From Actinoplanes lobatus (lineage in GTDB: Bacteria; Actinomycetota; Actinomycetes; Mycobacteriales; Micromonosporaceae): DNA of 64,000 nucleotides. Shown piece after piece: positions 9,766 to 17,793 of this stretch. Position numbers and translations under genes: made by a program. Numbering within the stretch: position 1 is the stretch's first letter; each line of letters opens with the position of its first letter. The notes below the pieces were generated by a model, which made no database searches, was not told where the DNA came from, and worked only from the letters and a program-made list of their open reading frames with translations. The stretch spans positions 2,051,001-2,115,000 of the forward strand of contig NZ_JACHNC010000001.1 of the NCBI RefSeq assembly GCF_014205215.1. The letters run 5' to 3'.

Positions 9766-10134
9766 GTGGCTTCGGTGGGCAGGATCCTGGTGGTCGATGA
9801 CGAACCCGATCTACGGTTCATACTTCATCGCATCCTCGCCCGGGCGGGTCACGAGATCGCTGAGGCCGGAGACGGCGCCGCTGCCCTCACCTCGGTGCAC
9901 GAGTCGCCGCCGGATCTGGTGGTGACCGACATGATGATGCCGGTAATGGGCGGTGTCGAATTCATCCGCCGGCTGCGCGCCGACCCGGCGACCGCGACGA
10001 TCCCGGTCCTGGCCGTCAGCGGCGACTGGCAGCTGGCCGTCGACGCCGACGCCGTACTGGCCAAGCCGTACGAACGCACCGAACTGCTCACCGTGGCCGA
10101 GAATCTGCTCCGGAAAGGACGTGACCGGCGGTGA
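9766..10134 (+). CDS. Single-domain response regulator (CheY-like)
   Basis: 122 residues, GTG start preceded by GGAGGTGAAC. All receiver landmarks are present: acidic pair VVDDEPDLR near 10-15, phosphoacceptor Asp in VVTDMMMPVMGG near 54, Ser in VLAVSGDW and the conserved Lys in AVLAKPYERTE. There is no output domain. Its stop codon overlaps the GTG of the KaiC-like gene (GTGA at 10131-10134), so the two proteins are made together. A receiver coupled to a KaiC-family ATPase suggests phosphotransfer input to that ATPase. The cognate kinase is not adjacent, though the hybrid kinase 3.4 kb upstream has no receiver of its own. Confidence 0.92.
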   Translation: MASVGRILVVDDEPDLRFILHRILARAGHEIAEAGDGAAALTSVHESPPDLVVTDMMMPVMGGVEFIRRLRADPATATIPVLAVSGDWQLAVDADAVLAKPYERTELLTVAENLLRKGRDRR

Positions 10135-11579
10135 CACGGCTGTCGACCGGACTTGCGGACCTCGACCTGATCATGGGCGGCGGCCTGGAGCAGGGGTCGG
10201 CGACGGTGATCGCCGGGCCGCCCGGGTCGGGCAAGACGATCCTGGCGCAACAGATCTGCTTCGCCAACGCCACCACCGAGCACAAGGCCGTCTATTACAC
10301 GACCCTGTCCGAGCCGCACTCCAAACTCGTCGAGCACCTGCGCGTCTTCCCGTTCTTCCGCCCGAAGGCGCTGGGCTCCCGGGTCGAGTACGTGCACCTA
10401 GGGGACATGCTGCGCAGCACCGCCGCCGACGACCTCGAACCGCTGATCGACGAGGTGGTCCGCAGAGCCCTCGACGACGAGCCGGCACTGGTCGTGATCG
10501 ACAGCACCAAGGTGCTCCGGGACTTCGTCAGCGACCACGCCCTCCGGACCGCGCTGTACGACCTCACCAGCCGGGTCGCCCACAGCAGGACCGTGCTCCT
10601 GCTGCTGGGGGAATACACCCCCGAGGAGATGTGCACCGGGCCCGAGTTCACCCTCTGCGACGCGATCGTGCACCTGTCTTACCAGGCGCGGGAACCGATC
10701 GACCGGCGTGCCCTGCGGGTGGTCAAGATGCGCGCCACCAACCACCTCGGCGGCGCCCACACCGTACAGATCACCCCTGCCGGTTTCCGGGTCTATCCCC
10801 GGATCGAGGCGTTGCTGCCCGGCGACGTGCCGTCCAAGGACGTCCGGATCCCGTCCGGGATCGACGGGCTGGACGCGTTGATGGGCAGCGGAATACCGCA
10901 GGCCGACGCGACTCTCGTGCTCGGGCCCTCCGGCGTGGGCAAGACCATCGGCTGTCTCAACTTCCTCGCCGAAGGCCTGGCCCGCGGCGAACGGTGCGCC
11001 TACATCACCTTCCAGGACACCGTCGACCAACTGGTCGACATGGCCGGCACGTTCGGCCGGGACTTCGAGACGCCCCGCATCGACGGCAGATTGGTGATCT
11101 CCCACGTGCCGGTGGGGGATCTCGACCTGGACGTCCTGGCGTCGGTGGTCCGGCACCGCCTCACCGACGGCGCCACGACCCGAATCGTGATCGACAGCCT
11201 GTCCGAGATGGCCGTCGCGGCACGCGAAGCCGTACGCTTCCCCGCCTATCTGCGCAGCCTGCTCGGCATCGTCCGCACCGCCGGCGCGTCCCTCTGGGTG
11301 ACCAGTGAGACCCGCACGTTCGGGCCCATGGAAGAGCCGTTCGCCGGGCTGATGTTCCTGTTCCAGAACGTGATCCAGATCCGCTACATCGAGCACCGTG
11401 CCGCGATCGGCCGGGTCCTCAACGTCCTGAAGATGCGCAACAGTCACCACGACAACAGGTTGCACGCCTGCGACATCACCGAGCGCGGCGTCGCCGTCGG
11501 TGACGCCGTCGACCACGTCACCGGAATACTCGGCTGGAGCCCGCTCCGCCACAGTCCCGGCAGCGATCCGGCTCGATAG
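10131..11579 (+). CDS. KaiC-like double RecA-domain ATPase
   Basis: 482 residues in two tandem RecA/KaiC-type halves. Half one has GLADLDLIMGGG, Walker A GPPGSGKT near 29 and Walker B ALVVIDST; half two has GIDGLDALMGSG, Walker A GPSGVGKT near 265 and RIVIDSLSEMA. Two halves in this order are the KaiC layout, but KaiA and KaiB are absent nearby, so a cyanobacterial-type clock is not implied. In non-cyanobacterial genomes KaiC-like proteins act as signalling ATPases, often with receiver or GAF partners. The start overlaps the upstream receiver gene, which strongly suggests a functional pair. Confidence 0.9.
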   Translation: MTRLSTGLADLDLIMGGGLEQGSATVIAGPPGSGKTILAQQICFANATTEHKAVYYTTLSEPHSKLVEHLRVFPFFRPKALGSRVEYVHLGDMLRSTAADDLEPLIDEVVRRALDDEPALVVIDSTKVLRDFVSDHALRTALYDLTSRVAHSRTVLLLLGEYTPEEMCTGPEFTLCDAIVHLSYQAREPIDRRALRVVKMRATNHLGGAHTVQITPAGFRVYPRIEALLPGDVPSKDVRIPSGIDGLDALMGSGIPQADATLVLGPSGVGKTIGCLNFLAEGLARGERCAYITFQDTVDQLVDMAGTFGRDFETPRIDGRLVISHVPVGDLDLDVLASVVRHRLTDGATTRIVIDSLSEMAVAAREAVRFPAYLRSLLGIVRTAGASLWVTSETRTFGPMEEPFAGLMFLFQNVIQIRYIEHRAAIGRVLNVLKMRNSHHDNRLHACDITERGVAVGDAVDHVTGILGWSPLRHSPGSDPAR

Positions 11580-11637
11580 GCCGCGCGCCGACCGACGGTG
11601 AGCTCCCAGCCAGCGCGCGTACAGTGAGAAGTGACCG

Positions 11638-12234
11638 ATGGCCTCGCTGTCGGGCGCCGGCCCCGGTCGGCGTGCGTGGCCCCGGCAACAGCCGGATGCC
11701 GCGCCATTCACCGGCCTCGGTGGACCTCGTCTCGCCCGCGTCGTCGGGCCGGACCCGCGCCTGCGTTGGTCCCGGACGACGGGAACACCCATGAGAACCT
11801 CGGTTCGACCGCCTGGATCACCGGCCCCTGCGGAAGCACCCCACGCTCGGCTCACCCCGCGGCCCCCGGTTCCGCTGATCGACGGAATGTGGTGGCCGAG
11901 TTCGCCCGACCTCGCCACCGAGCTACGGCTTCTGCTACCGGCCCTCGACCACGTCCGTGGCCCGGTGACACGGCTGCTGCTGGCCGTCGGCGACTGGACG
12001 ACCACACCGCACCGGATCGTCATGGGCGACCGTACGGTCACCGTCGGCTACACGACCTGCCGACCCACGACGGTGATCACGGTGATCTGCGCCGACGGCG
12101 GCTCCTTCACCGCGTGCATGGCACCGCAGGGTCCGGCACCCCGATCTCCGAGCCCTCCGGAAACCGGATGGGACGAGGCGGTCTGGGAGACCGAGGACGG
12201 CCCCGGCCCGCACGGCTACGCGATCGCGGGGTGA
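11638..12234 (+). CDS. DUF5994-like protein
   Basis: The conserved part (about residues 75-165) contains PLIDGMWWPSSPDLATELRL and WTTTPHRIVMGD with later VTVGYTT, resembling the DUF5994 family of small actinobacterial proteins with unknown function. The start is unsettled: ATG 11638 follows GAGAAG, while ATG 11791 begins the region that looks conserved. No membrane segment or signal is present. It follows the KaiC-like gene by 58 nt and could be cotranscribed with it. Confidence 0.6.
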   Translation: MASLSGAGPGRRAWPRQQPDAAPFTGLGGPRLARVVGPDPRLRWSRTTGTPMRTSVRPPGSPAPAEAPHARLTPRPPVPLIDGMWWPSSPDLATELRLLLPALDHVRGPVTRLLLAVGDWTTTPHRIVMGDRTVTVGYTTCRPTTVITVICADGGSFTACMAPQGPAPRSPSPPETGWDEAVWETEDGPGPHGYAIAG

Positions 12235-12379
12235 GCGCTGGGCCACCCAGAACCTCCGAAAGGTGACGTTCGGATCGGTTCCGGTCAACCGGCGGACCGC
12301 TGTCCCCTACCCGCAGGGATACGCGAGCCCACGCTGGGTACCCGGCATGGATCTCGTCAACGAAACGTGGAGGTTCGCC

Positions 12380-12946
12380 ATGACGGCGACGCAGCAGGAC
12401 CAGGACGTGATCGACCTGCTCCTCACCCAGCACAACGAGATCAGGGCCTTGTTCGCCGAGGTGAAGAGCACGACCGGTGAGCCCCGTAAGAGTGCCTTCC
12501 ATCAACTCGTACGCCTGCTCGCCGTGCACGAGAGCGCGGAGGAACTGGTGGTGCACCCGGCTTCCCGGCACGACATCAGCAAGGCCACGATCGACGGCTT
12601 CCTCCGGGAGGAGGGCGACATGAAGCGGGAGCTGAACAACCTGTACGCGATCGGCACCGACGGTCCCGGCTTCGACGAGATGTTCGCCGCGTTCGAGCAG
12701 GCCGTGATCGCCCACAATACGCACGAGGAGCAGCGGGAGTTCCCGATGCTGCGGCGCAAGGCGGACCCGGCGAAGCTGCGCCGCATGGCGGGTGCCGTGC
12801 GCGCCGCCGAGGCCGTCTCGCCCACCCGCCCACACGCCGGCGTAGGCGAGAGCGGCACGACGATGATGCTGGCCGGGCCGCCGATGGCGCTCTTCGACCG
12901 GATGCGCGACGCCGTCCGGGACTGGCACCGGGCGAACGAGGCGTGA
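12380..12946 (+). CDS. Hemerythrin-like domain protein
   Basis: 189 residues from ATG 12380, which has GGAGG 6-7 nt upstream; an in-frame start at 12263 has none. HHE-type ligands appear as LLTQHNEIRALF, VHESAEELVVHP, and AHNTHEEQREFP in the expected spacing. The C-terminal 40 residues are Ala/Pro-rich. It is not closely similar to the hemerythrin at 8009 and is longer. A role in iron/O2/NO binding follows from the family; the specific role is unknown. Confidence 0.87.
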   Translation: MTATQQDQDVIDLLLTQHNEIRALFAEVKSTTGEPRKSAFHQLVRLLAVHESAEELVVHPASRHDISKATIDGFLREEGDMKRELNNLYAIGTDGPGFDEMFAAFEQAVIAHNTHEEQREFPMLRRKADPAKLRRMAGAVRAAEAVSPTRPHAGVGESGTTMMLAGPPMALFDRMRDAVRDWHRANEA

Positions 12947-13119
12947 GAACACCGTCTGATTGTTGACTTGTGCAGTTGCAAAACTCTTCAAGTCGATCTG
13001 AGCACAAACCAAATATCGCCGGACGGTGCCAGTCGGTGCCGGACAGCATGTGCGTTCTGTTTCCGCTTGTCGCGCCCATCCTCGACGCATCACCACACAC
13101 GAACTCCGAGGAGTCGGAC

Positions 13120-13491
13120 ATGGCGGAAATGGACGTGGCGCTCAAGGACACGATGCAGATCGACGGAGCTCTGGGAGCAGCCCTCGTCGATCACACCAGC
13201 GGCATGGCGCTGGGCACCGTCGGCGGCGGTAGGGATCTCGACCTGACGGTCGCCGCTGCCGGCAACACCGACGTGGTGCGCGCGAAGCTACGCGCGATGG
13301 AGATGCTCAACCTCACGGAGACGGTCGAGGACATCCTCATCACGCTGGACACGCAGTATCACCTGATCCGGCCCCTGACCAGCCGATCCGGCAAGGGCCT
13401 GTTCCTCTACCTGGTCCTGCACAAGGACCGTGCGAACCTGGCCATGGCCCGCCACCAACTGCGCCGGATCGAACGCGCCCTCGACCTCTGA
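13120..13491 (+). CDS. Roadblock/LC7-type protein
   Basis: 123 residues from ATG 13120, chosen for the GAGGAG at 13108-13113. The alpha/beta pattern ALVDHTSGMALGTVGGG ... LNLTETVEDILITLDTQYHLIRPL ... GLFLYLVLHKDRANLAMAR matches Roadblock/LC7 (MglB-like) proteins, which act as dimeric regulators of small GTPases or as scaffolds. In actinomycetes they often occur in conservons with a GTPase and sensor kinase, but no GTPase is adjacent here. A strong terminator follows at 13582. Confidence 0.82.
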   Translation: MAEMDVALKDTMQIDGALGAALVDHTSGMALGTVGGGRDLDLTVAAAGNTDVVRAKLRAMEMLNLTETVEDILITLDTQYHLIRPLTSRSGKGLFLYLVLHKDRANLAMARHQLRRIERALDL

Positions 13492-13581
13492 TCAGAAGAA
13501 GATCATCAAGGCTTCCACGCCATGCTGATCGACCGACGCGAGTCATGCCCGCCGTCGACCGCACCTGCACCAAGTGACACC

Positions 13582-13613
13582 GGGGCCCGGTGGGCGAGAG
13601 CCCACCGGGCCCC
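13582..13613 (+). terminator. Strong hairpin terminator
   Basis: A perfect 14-bp GC-rich stem (13582-13595 with 13600-13613) closes on GAGA and is followed by a T-rich stretch. It separates the Roadblock gene from the oxidase gene. Confidence 0.8.
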
Positions 13614-13699
13614 CTCCTGTTGCCTCGCACATCGATGATCGTACGATCGACCGGCATCGTATCGACGTCCGATGCAGGGAACTCGCGACGGGAGCGGGA

Positions 13700-15955
13700 A
13701 TGGTTCGTGGAGTGTCGGGTCTCGGTCGACGGCTGATGGCGGGAGCCACGGTGACGGCCGCGGTCGCCGGAGGAATGGCGCTGTCGGCGGGCACCGCGCA
13801 GTCGGTCGAGCAGGACCACACGGCTCACCAGGCGCTCGCCGCCATGGCCGGGGCAACCCAGGTGACCGTCGGATCCGGCCGGATCGCCCTGAACCAGCCC
13901 GCCGACCCCTACCTCGGCAAGATCCTCCCGGGGTCGAACGCCCACGTCACCGGCATGTACTCGTCGCAGGTCGCCTGGCCGCTGGTCGGCATCCACATGG
14001 CGCTGCTGCCCAACGGTCACGTGGTCGGCTACGGGACCCCGCCGGGCGAGGCGAGGCAGGGCGGCTTCTCCTACGACGACTGGAACCCGGCCACCGGGGT
14101 CGGCGCCGACGCGCACCGGCAGACAGCGTCCATGCATTCGTACGACGCCTTCTGCAACTCGCTGGAGCGGCTGCCCGACGGCCGGCTGCTGATGGTGGGC
14201 GGCAACTCCACGACCGCGACCATGATCTACAACCCGGCCACCGGCGGGCAGACGATGGGCGCCCAGCTCAACCGCCAGCGGTGGTACGCCACGGTGCTGC
14301 GCCTGCCCGACGACCGGATGCTGACCCTCGGCGGCGGCAACTCCTACAACGTCGACGCCTTCCAGAAACCGAACGACAACACGACCGTCGCCACCACCCC
14401 CGAGATCAGCAACGGGACCGGGGCGTGGACCAGGCTGACCGGCGCGGACAACACGGTGGCGTTCGGCGCGCGGGACAACCGCTGGTGGTACCCGCGAGCG
14501 TACGTCGCGCCGGACGGCAAGGTCTTCGGCGTCTCGTACAACCAGATGTGGAAACTCGACCCGTCCGGTACGGGCAAGGTCACCTCGCTGGGCACGCTGC
14601 CCGTGGCGATCGGCGTCTCCGGCTCCTCGGTGATGTACGCGCCCGGCAAGCTGCTGTTCGCCGGCGGCGGCCAGTACAACAACGGCAGCAACCAGGTCGC
14701 CACCAACCGGGCCACCGTCGTCGACATCAACGGCGCGACCCCGAGGACCGCCGAGACCAGCGCGATGCGGCTCGCCCGTAACTGGCTCAACCTGACGGTC
14801 CTGCCCAACGGCGAGGTGCTCTCCAACGGTGGCACCCGGGTCGGCACACAGTCAGGCGCGGCGAACTCCACCTACGACTCGGAGATCTGGAACCCGGTCA
14901 CCGGTAGGTGGCGGGACGCCGCCAAGGCGCAGCGGATCCGCAGCTACCACTCCACCGCGGTGCTGATGCCGAGCGGTTCGGTGCTGACCGCGGGTGGCGG
15001 GGTGCCCGGCCCGGAGGACAACTTCAACGCCGAGATCTACTACCCGCCGTACCTGTTCACCAAGGGCACCGACGGACGGGTGCGCTGGGCGAACCGGCCG
15101 CAGATCACCGGCATCAGCGGCTCGCTGGCCTACGGCGGCAAGGTGTCGCTCGGCCTCTCCGACAGCCGCAAGCTGTCGTCGCTGTCGCTGATCCGGGCCA
15201 CCAGCGTCACCCACTCCTACAACACCGACCAGCGTCGCGTGCCCCTGTCGTTCCGTCAGCTCGGCAACACCGTGACCGCGACGATGCCGGCCAACGCGAA
15301 CCTGCTGCCGCCCGGCGCGTACCTGCTGTCCGGTGTGGACAGCAACGGTGTGCCGACTCCGGCGCAGTTGGTCACGGTCAAGAGGTCCGGCGCGGGCACG
15401 GTCACCGTCTACGAGAAGGACCGCACTGCCGCCGACTCCGCCGGCCCGAGCGTGAAGGTGCGCTTCCCGGTCACCGATGGTTACATCAAGGCGGGCCAGA
15501 GTCTCCGTGTCGACGCCAGTGACGCCAACCGGATCACCAGCACCGAGCTGCTGATCAACGGCAAGCGCCAGCCCTCGCTGCGCTGGGACCCGACGGCCGG
15601 GAACGGTACGGCGACGATGACCGTCCGTGTCTACGACTCCCTGAACAACGTCACGGTCGTCTCCAGGAAAGTGGTCGTCGACAACACCGGACCGACGCTG
15701 CGGATCACCAGCGCGCCGTCGAACAACAGCAAGCTGCGCGCCGAGGTGACCATCACGGCCACCGCCGCGGACAAGTCCGGCATCAACCGGGTCGAGCTGC
15801 TGATCGACGGCAAGGTGGTCGCCATCGACAAGAAGGCCGCTTACCGGCTGGTCCTGGACCCGAAGAAGTACGGCAAGACGTTCATCATGCGTCTCCGGGC
15901 GTACGACCGCGCCGGAAACGTGATCTACAGCGCGAAGCGCACCTACCGCCGCTGA
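13700..15955 (+). CDS. Secreted copper-radical oxidase (galactose/glyoxal-oxidase-like) with Ig-like C-terminus
   Basis: 751 residues from ATG 13700, preceded by GGGAGCGGGA. A signal peptide (basic start, then LMAGATVTAAVAGGMALSAG) predicts export. Kelch-type propeller repeats fill residues about 60-430. By motif alignment with galactose oxidase the active site is intact: Cys152 (FCNSLERLPDG) for the Tyr-Cys cofactor, Tyr196 (RWYAT), Tyr416-His417 (RSYHS) and His505 (THSYNTDQRR). A DUF1929/E-set domain follows, then two bacterial Ig-like domains (about 580-750) that may hold the enzyme at the cell wall. Family enzymes oxidise primary alcohols or aldehydes with O2, releasing H2O2; the actinobacterial GlxA acts on glycan deposition at hyphal tips. 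The substrate here is unknown. It stands alone, with no CslA synthase next to it. Confidence 0.9.
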   Translation: MVRGVSGLGRRLMAGATVTAAVAGGMALSAGTAQSVEQDHTAHQALAAMAGATQVTVGSGRIALNQPADPYLGKILPGSNAHVTGMYSSQVAWPLVGIHMALLPNGHVVGYGTPPGEARQGGFSYDDWNPATGVGADAHRQTASMHSYDAFCNSLERLPDGRLLMVGGNSTTATMIYNPATGGQTMGAQLNRQRWYATVLRLPDDRMLTLGGGNSYNVDAFQKPNDNTTVATTPEISNGTGAWTRLTGADNTVAFGARDNRWWYPRAYVAPDGKVFGVSYNQMWKLDPSGTGKVTSLGTLPVAIGVSGSSVMYAPGKLLFAGGGQYNNGSNQVATNRATVVDINGATPRTAETSAMRLARNWLNLTVLPNGEVLSNGGTRVGTQSGAANSTYDSEIWNPVTGRWRDAAKAQRIRSYHSTAVLMPSGSVLTAGGGVPGPEDNFNAEIYYPPYLFTKGTDGRVRWANRPQITGISGSLAYGGKVSLGLSDSRKLSSLSLIRATSVTHSYNTDQRRVPLSFRQLGNTVTATMPANANLLPPGAYLLSGVDSNGVPTPAQLVTVKRSGAGTVTVYEKDRTAADSAGPSVKVRFPVTDGYIKAGQSLRVDASDANRITSTELLINGKRQPSLRWDPTAGNGTATMTVRVYDSLNNVTVVSRKVVVDNTGPTLRITSAPSNNSKLRAEVTITATAADKSGINRVELLIDGKVVAIDKKAAYRLVLDPKKYGKTFIMRLRAYDRAGNVIYSAKRTYRR

Positions 15956-15970
15956 CCGATAGATCTTCGG

Positions 15971-16006
15971 ACGGCCCGGACCCGCCAACATGCGGGACCG
16001 GGCCGT
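15971..16006. terminator. Bidirectional hairpin terminator
   Basis: A stem of 15 positions with one A-A mismatch (15971-15985 with 15992-16006) is followed by TTT. It lies between the convergent oxidase and unknown secreted-protein genes. Confidence 0.75.
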
Positions 16007-16019
16007 TTCATCGTTCAGA

Positions 16020-16517
16020 TCAGCGGTACGCCCGGGGCTGGTCCACGGACGTCTTCCATGGCGCCTGTTCGTCGCCCTGTCCGCCCGCGAGCAGGGTTGA
16101 CTGGATGACGTCGAGGAGGACCTGCGGGGTGCCGACGGTGTTCTCGACCGTCGTCACCGTCTTGACCGTGTTGTCGCTGTAGCGCACCACGACCGTGTAG
16201 GTGAACCGGTCACAGCAGGGGTCGGCCGGCAGGTACGCCGACCGAAGGACGCGGAACCGGCGGCTCGCCGTCGTGGTCAGCACCTCGGCCGCGTAGCGAT
16301 TCGTGGTGGCGCGGTCGACGGTGAAGTATTCGACCCGGCCCGTCAGGCCGCCCGAGCGTCTCATCAGAACCGACTCCGTCCGCGGCTCGTCGGAGGCGGC
16401 GACCGCCGGTGACGGCACGGTGGTGTCGGCTACGGTCAACAGCGCCACCAGGACGAGGACGGCTGGAATGCGGCGCCGGAGCAGGCGAGCGATCAAATAG
16501 TTCATCTGGTTCTCCAT
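16020..16517 (-). CDS. Secreted protein of unknown function
   Basis: 165 residues, or 161 from the inner ATG (MNYLIARLLRR). A signal peptide is clear (RRRIPAVLVLVALLTVADTTV with a cleavable AVA-A end). The mature part is beta-rich with repeated aromatic/basic strands (RVEYFTVDRA, FRVLRSAYLPADPCCDRFTYTVVVRYSDNTVKTV) and an adjacent Cys pair. I do not recognise a family. It is next to the protease-inhibitor gene in the same orientation, so both may be part of an exported set. Confidence 0.6.
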   Translation of the reverse strand: MENQMNYLIARLLRRRIPAVLVLVALLTVADTTVPSPAVAASDEPRTESVLMRRSGGLTGRVEYFTVDRATTNRYAAEVLTTTASRRFRVLRSAYLPADPCCDRFTYTVVVRYSDNTVKTVTTVENTVGTPQVLLDVIQSTLLAGGQGDEQAPWKTSVDQPRAYR

Positions 16518-16567
16518 CTTTTCATGTCATCGTCACAAGAATACGAATAATGACTCGACGGAGTCGT

Positions 16568-16978
16568 TCAGATGTCGAATACGCTGCCGGTGGCGCGCAA
16601 CAGAAGGCAATTGTTACTGAAGACCTCGCGGTACGACGTCATTCTTCCGGCCCAGAGCCCGACAGCGGTGGCAACCACCGGACGATATTCCCGCGTGCAG
16701 ATTCCGTCGGCGTCCGGCAGAGCGTGAAAATCGCCGTCGACGGCGCGCAGTTCCTGGCACGCCGCCGCGGCCGACCGGTGGCTTCCGCCATCGACGTCGC
16801 AGTACAGCAGTGCGGTCCGGCTGAGCTGTTCGGGCTCGTCAACGAACTGGACGCTGACCAGGAGGGCGGTGCTCGGCCGGTTGTCGTGCGCTGTCGCCGG
16901 CGCCGGCACCGCGACAGCCGCAGCGGTCACCGCACACAATGACGCGATCGTGACGCCGAATCGACGCAACAATTTCAT
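16568..16978 (-). CDS. Subtilisin-inhibitor-like (SSI family) secreted protease inhibitor
   Basis: 136 residues from ATG 16978, which has GAGGAGG 5 nt upstream. Signal peptide to about residue 30 (ASLCAVTAAAVAVPAPATA). The mature domain has the four SSI cysteines at 60, 74, 94 and 124, with the same 30-residue gap between the last two as Streptomyces SSI. The family landmarks ACQELRAVDGDFHAL, YRPVVATAVGLWAG and SYREVFSNNC are present. By alignment the reactive-site P1 residue is Arg96 (C-T-R-E-Y), where SSI has Met, so trypsin-like proteases are the expected target rather than subtilisin. The 5' non-coding side is AT-richer. Confidence 0.88.
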   Translation of the reverse strand: MKLLRRFGVTIASLCAVTAAAVAVPAPATAHDNRPSTALLVSVQFVDEPEQLSRTALLYCDVDGGSHRSAAAACQELRAVDGDFHALPDADGICTREYRPVVATAVGLWAGRMTSYREVFSNNCLLLRATGSVFDI

Positions 16979-17142
16979 TTTTCCTCCTCGTGGAAGGGGT
17001 CGACGCGATCTCAATGCGTTCTCGTGGAACCGCACTCTCGGATCGCTTGCAGTGGTCACCGCAAAGCTAATTGCGGCACCCGGGCGAGTCAACCACCGAG
17101 GAATTGATCCAAGACTATTTTCCTCCTCCCCGGAGGGGTGCT

Positions 17143-17174
17143 GCGGCGCACCGGACTACCAAATGGTGCGCCGC
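17143..17174 (-). terminator. Hairpin terminator of the TetR/ABC operon
   Basis: A perfect 10-bp stem (17143-17152 with 17165-17174) with a 12-nt loop lies just past the stop of the TetR gene on the minus strand. A second small palindrome follows at about 17128-17137. Confidence 0.6.
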
Positions 17175-17192
17175 CACCACCGAAATCTACGC

Positions 17193-17783
17193 CTACGCCA
17201 CCCGGCGCACGATCGCCAGCAGCGATTCCTCGACATCTTCGATCGCCCGGTCGGGCTGGAACATCAGCCAGTCGACGGCCACCACGAGCCCCACCCCGAA
17301 GAGGGCCGCCGACGCCACCCGCACGTCCAGCTCGGCCGGGAGATCACCGGAGTCGACGCCCTCCTGCACGGTCCGCGCGATCACCCCGATCGCCTGCTCG
17401 CGCAGGAGGATCAGGGTCTGCTGCCACTCCCGGTTGGTACGCCACATCTCGGAGAGCAGCAGCTGAGCGAACGCCTGATACCGCCGGATGTACTCCAGCT
17501 GGGCCCGGATCAGCGCACGCAGCGCCTCCCTCGGCGGCAACCCCTCCACCGCCAGCCGGAACTGCTCGGTGAGCAGGCCCACCCCGTGCCGCAGCAGCTC
17601 CTCGAAGAGATCCGTCTTCGACTTGAAGTTGTAGTAGACGGTCCCCTTCGCCACCTTCGCCCGTAGCGCGATGTCGTCCACGGTGGTAGCCGAAAAGCCC
17701 TGCTCGGCGATGAGTTCGACAGCGGCCTCGTACAGCCGCTGCCGGGTGTCCTCGCGTCGCCGGGTCCGCCCGTCCGTCTCCAC
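17193..17783 (-). CDS. TetR-family regulator of the adjacent ABC/YhgE operon
   Basis: 196 residues. The N-terminal HTH is typical: RQRLYEAAVELIAEQGFSAT, then VDDIALRAKVAKGTVYYNFKS. The C-terminal ligand domain has AQLLLSEMWRTNREW and is similar to the TetR_C subgroup linked to transport genes. It is the last gene of a three-gene minus-strand operon, starting 10 nt after the YhgE-type gene ends. A perfect 10-bp inverted repeat at 20731-20752 in front of the first gene is the likely operator, giving autoregulation and control of the transporter. The ligand is unknown. Confidence 0.9.
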   Translation of the reverse strand: METDGRTRRREDTRQRLYEAAVELIAEQGFSATTVDDIALRAKVAKGTVYYNFKSKTDLFEELLRHGVGLLTEQFRLAVEGLPPREALRALIRAQLEYIRRYQAFAQLLLSEMWRTNREWQQTLILLREQAIGVIARTVQEGVDSGDLPAELDVRVASAALFGVGLVVAVDWLMFQPDRAIEDVEESLLAIVRRVA

Positions 17784-17793
17784 GAGTAGAACC

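Noticed and set aside
10398..12041. 547-residue minus-strand frame opposite the KaiC-like gene
   Set aside because: No motif or ribosome site; Walker motifs are on the plus strand.
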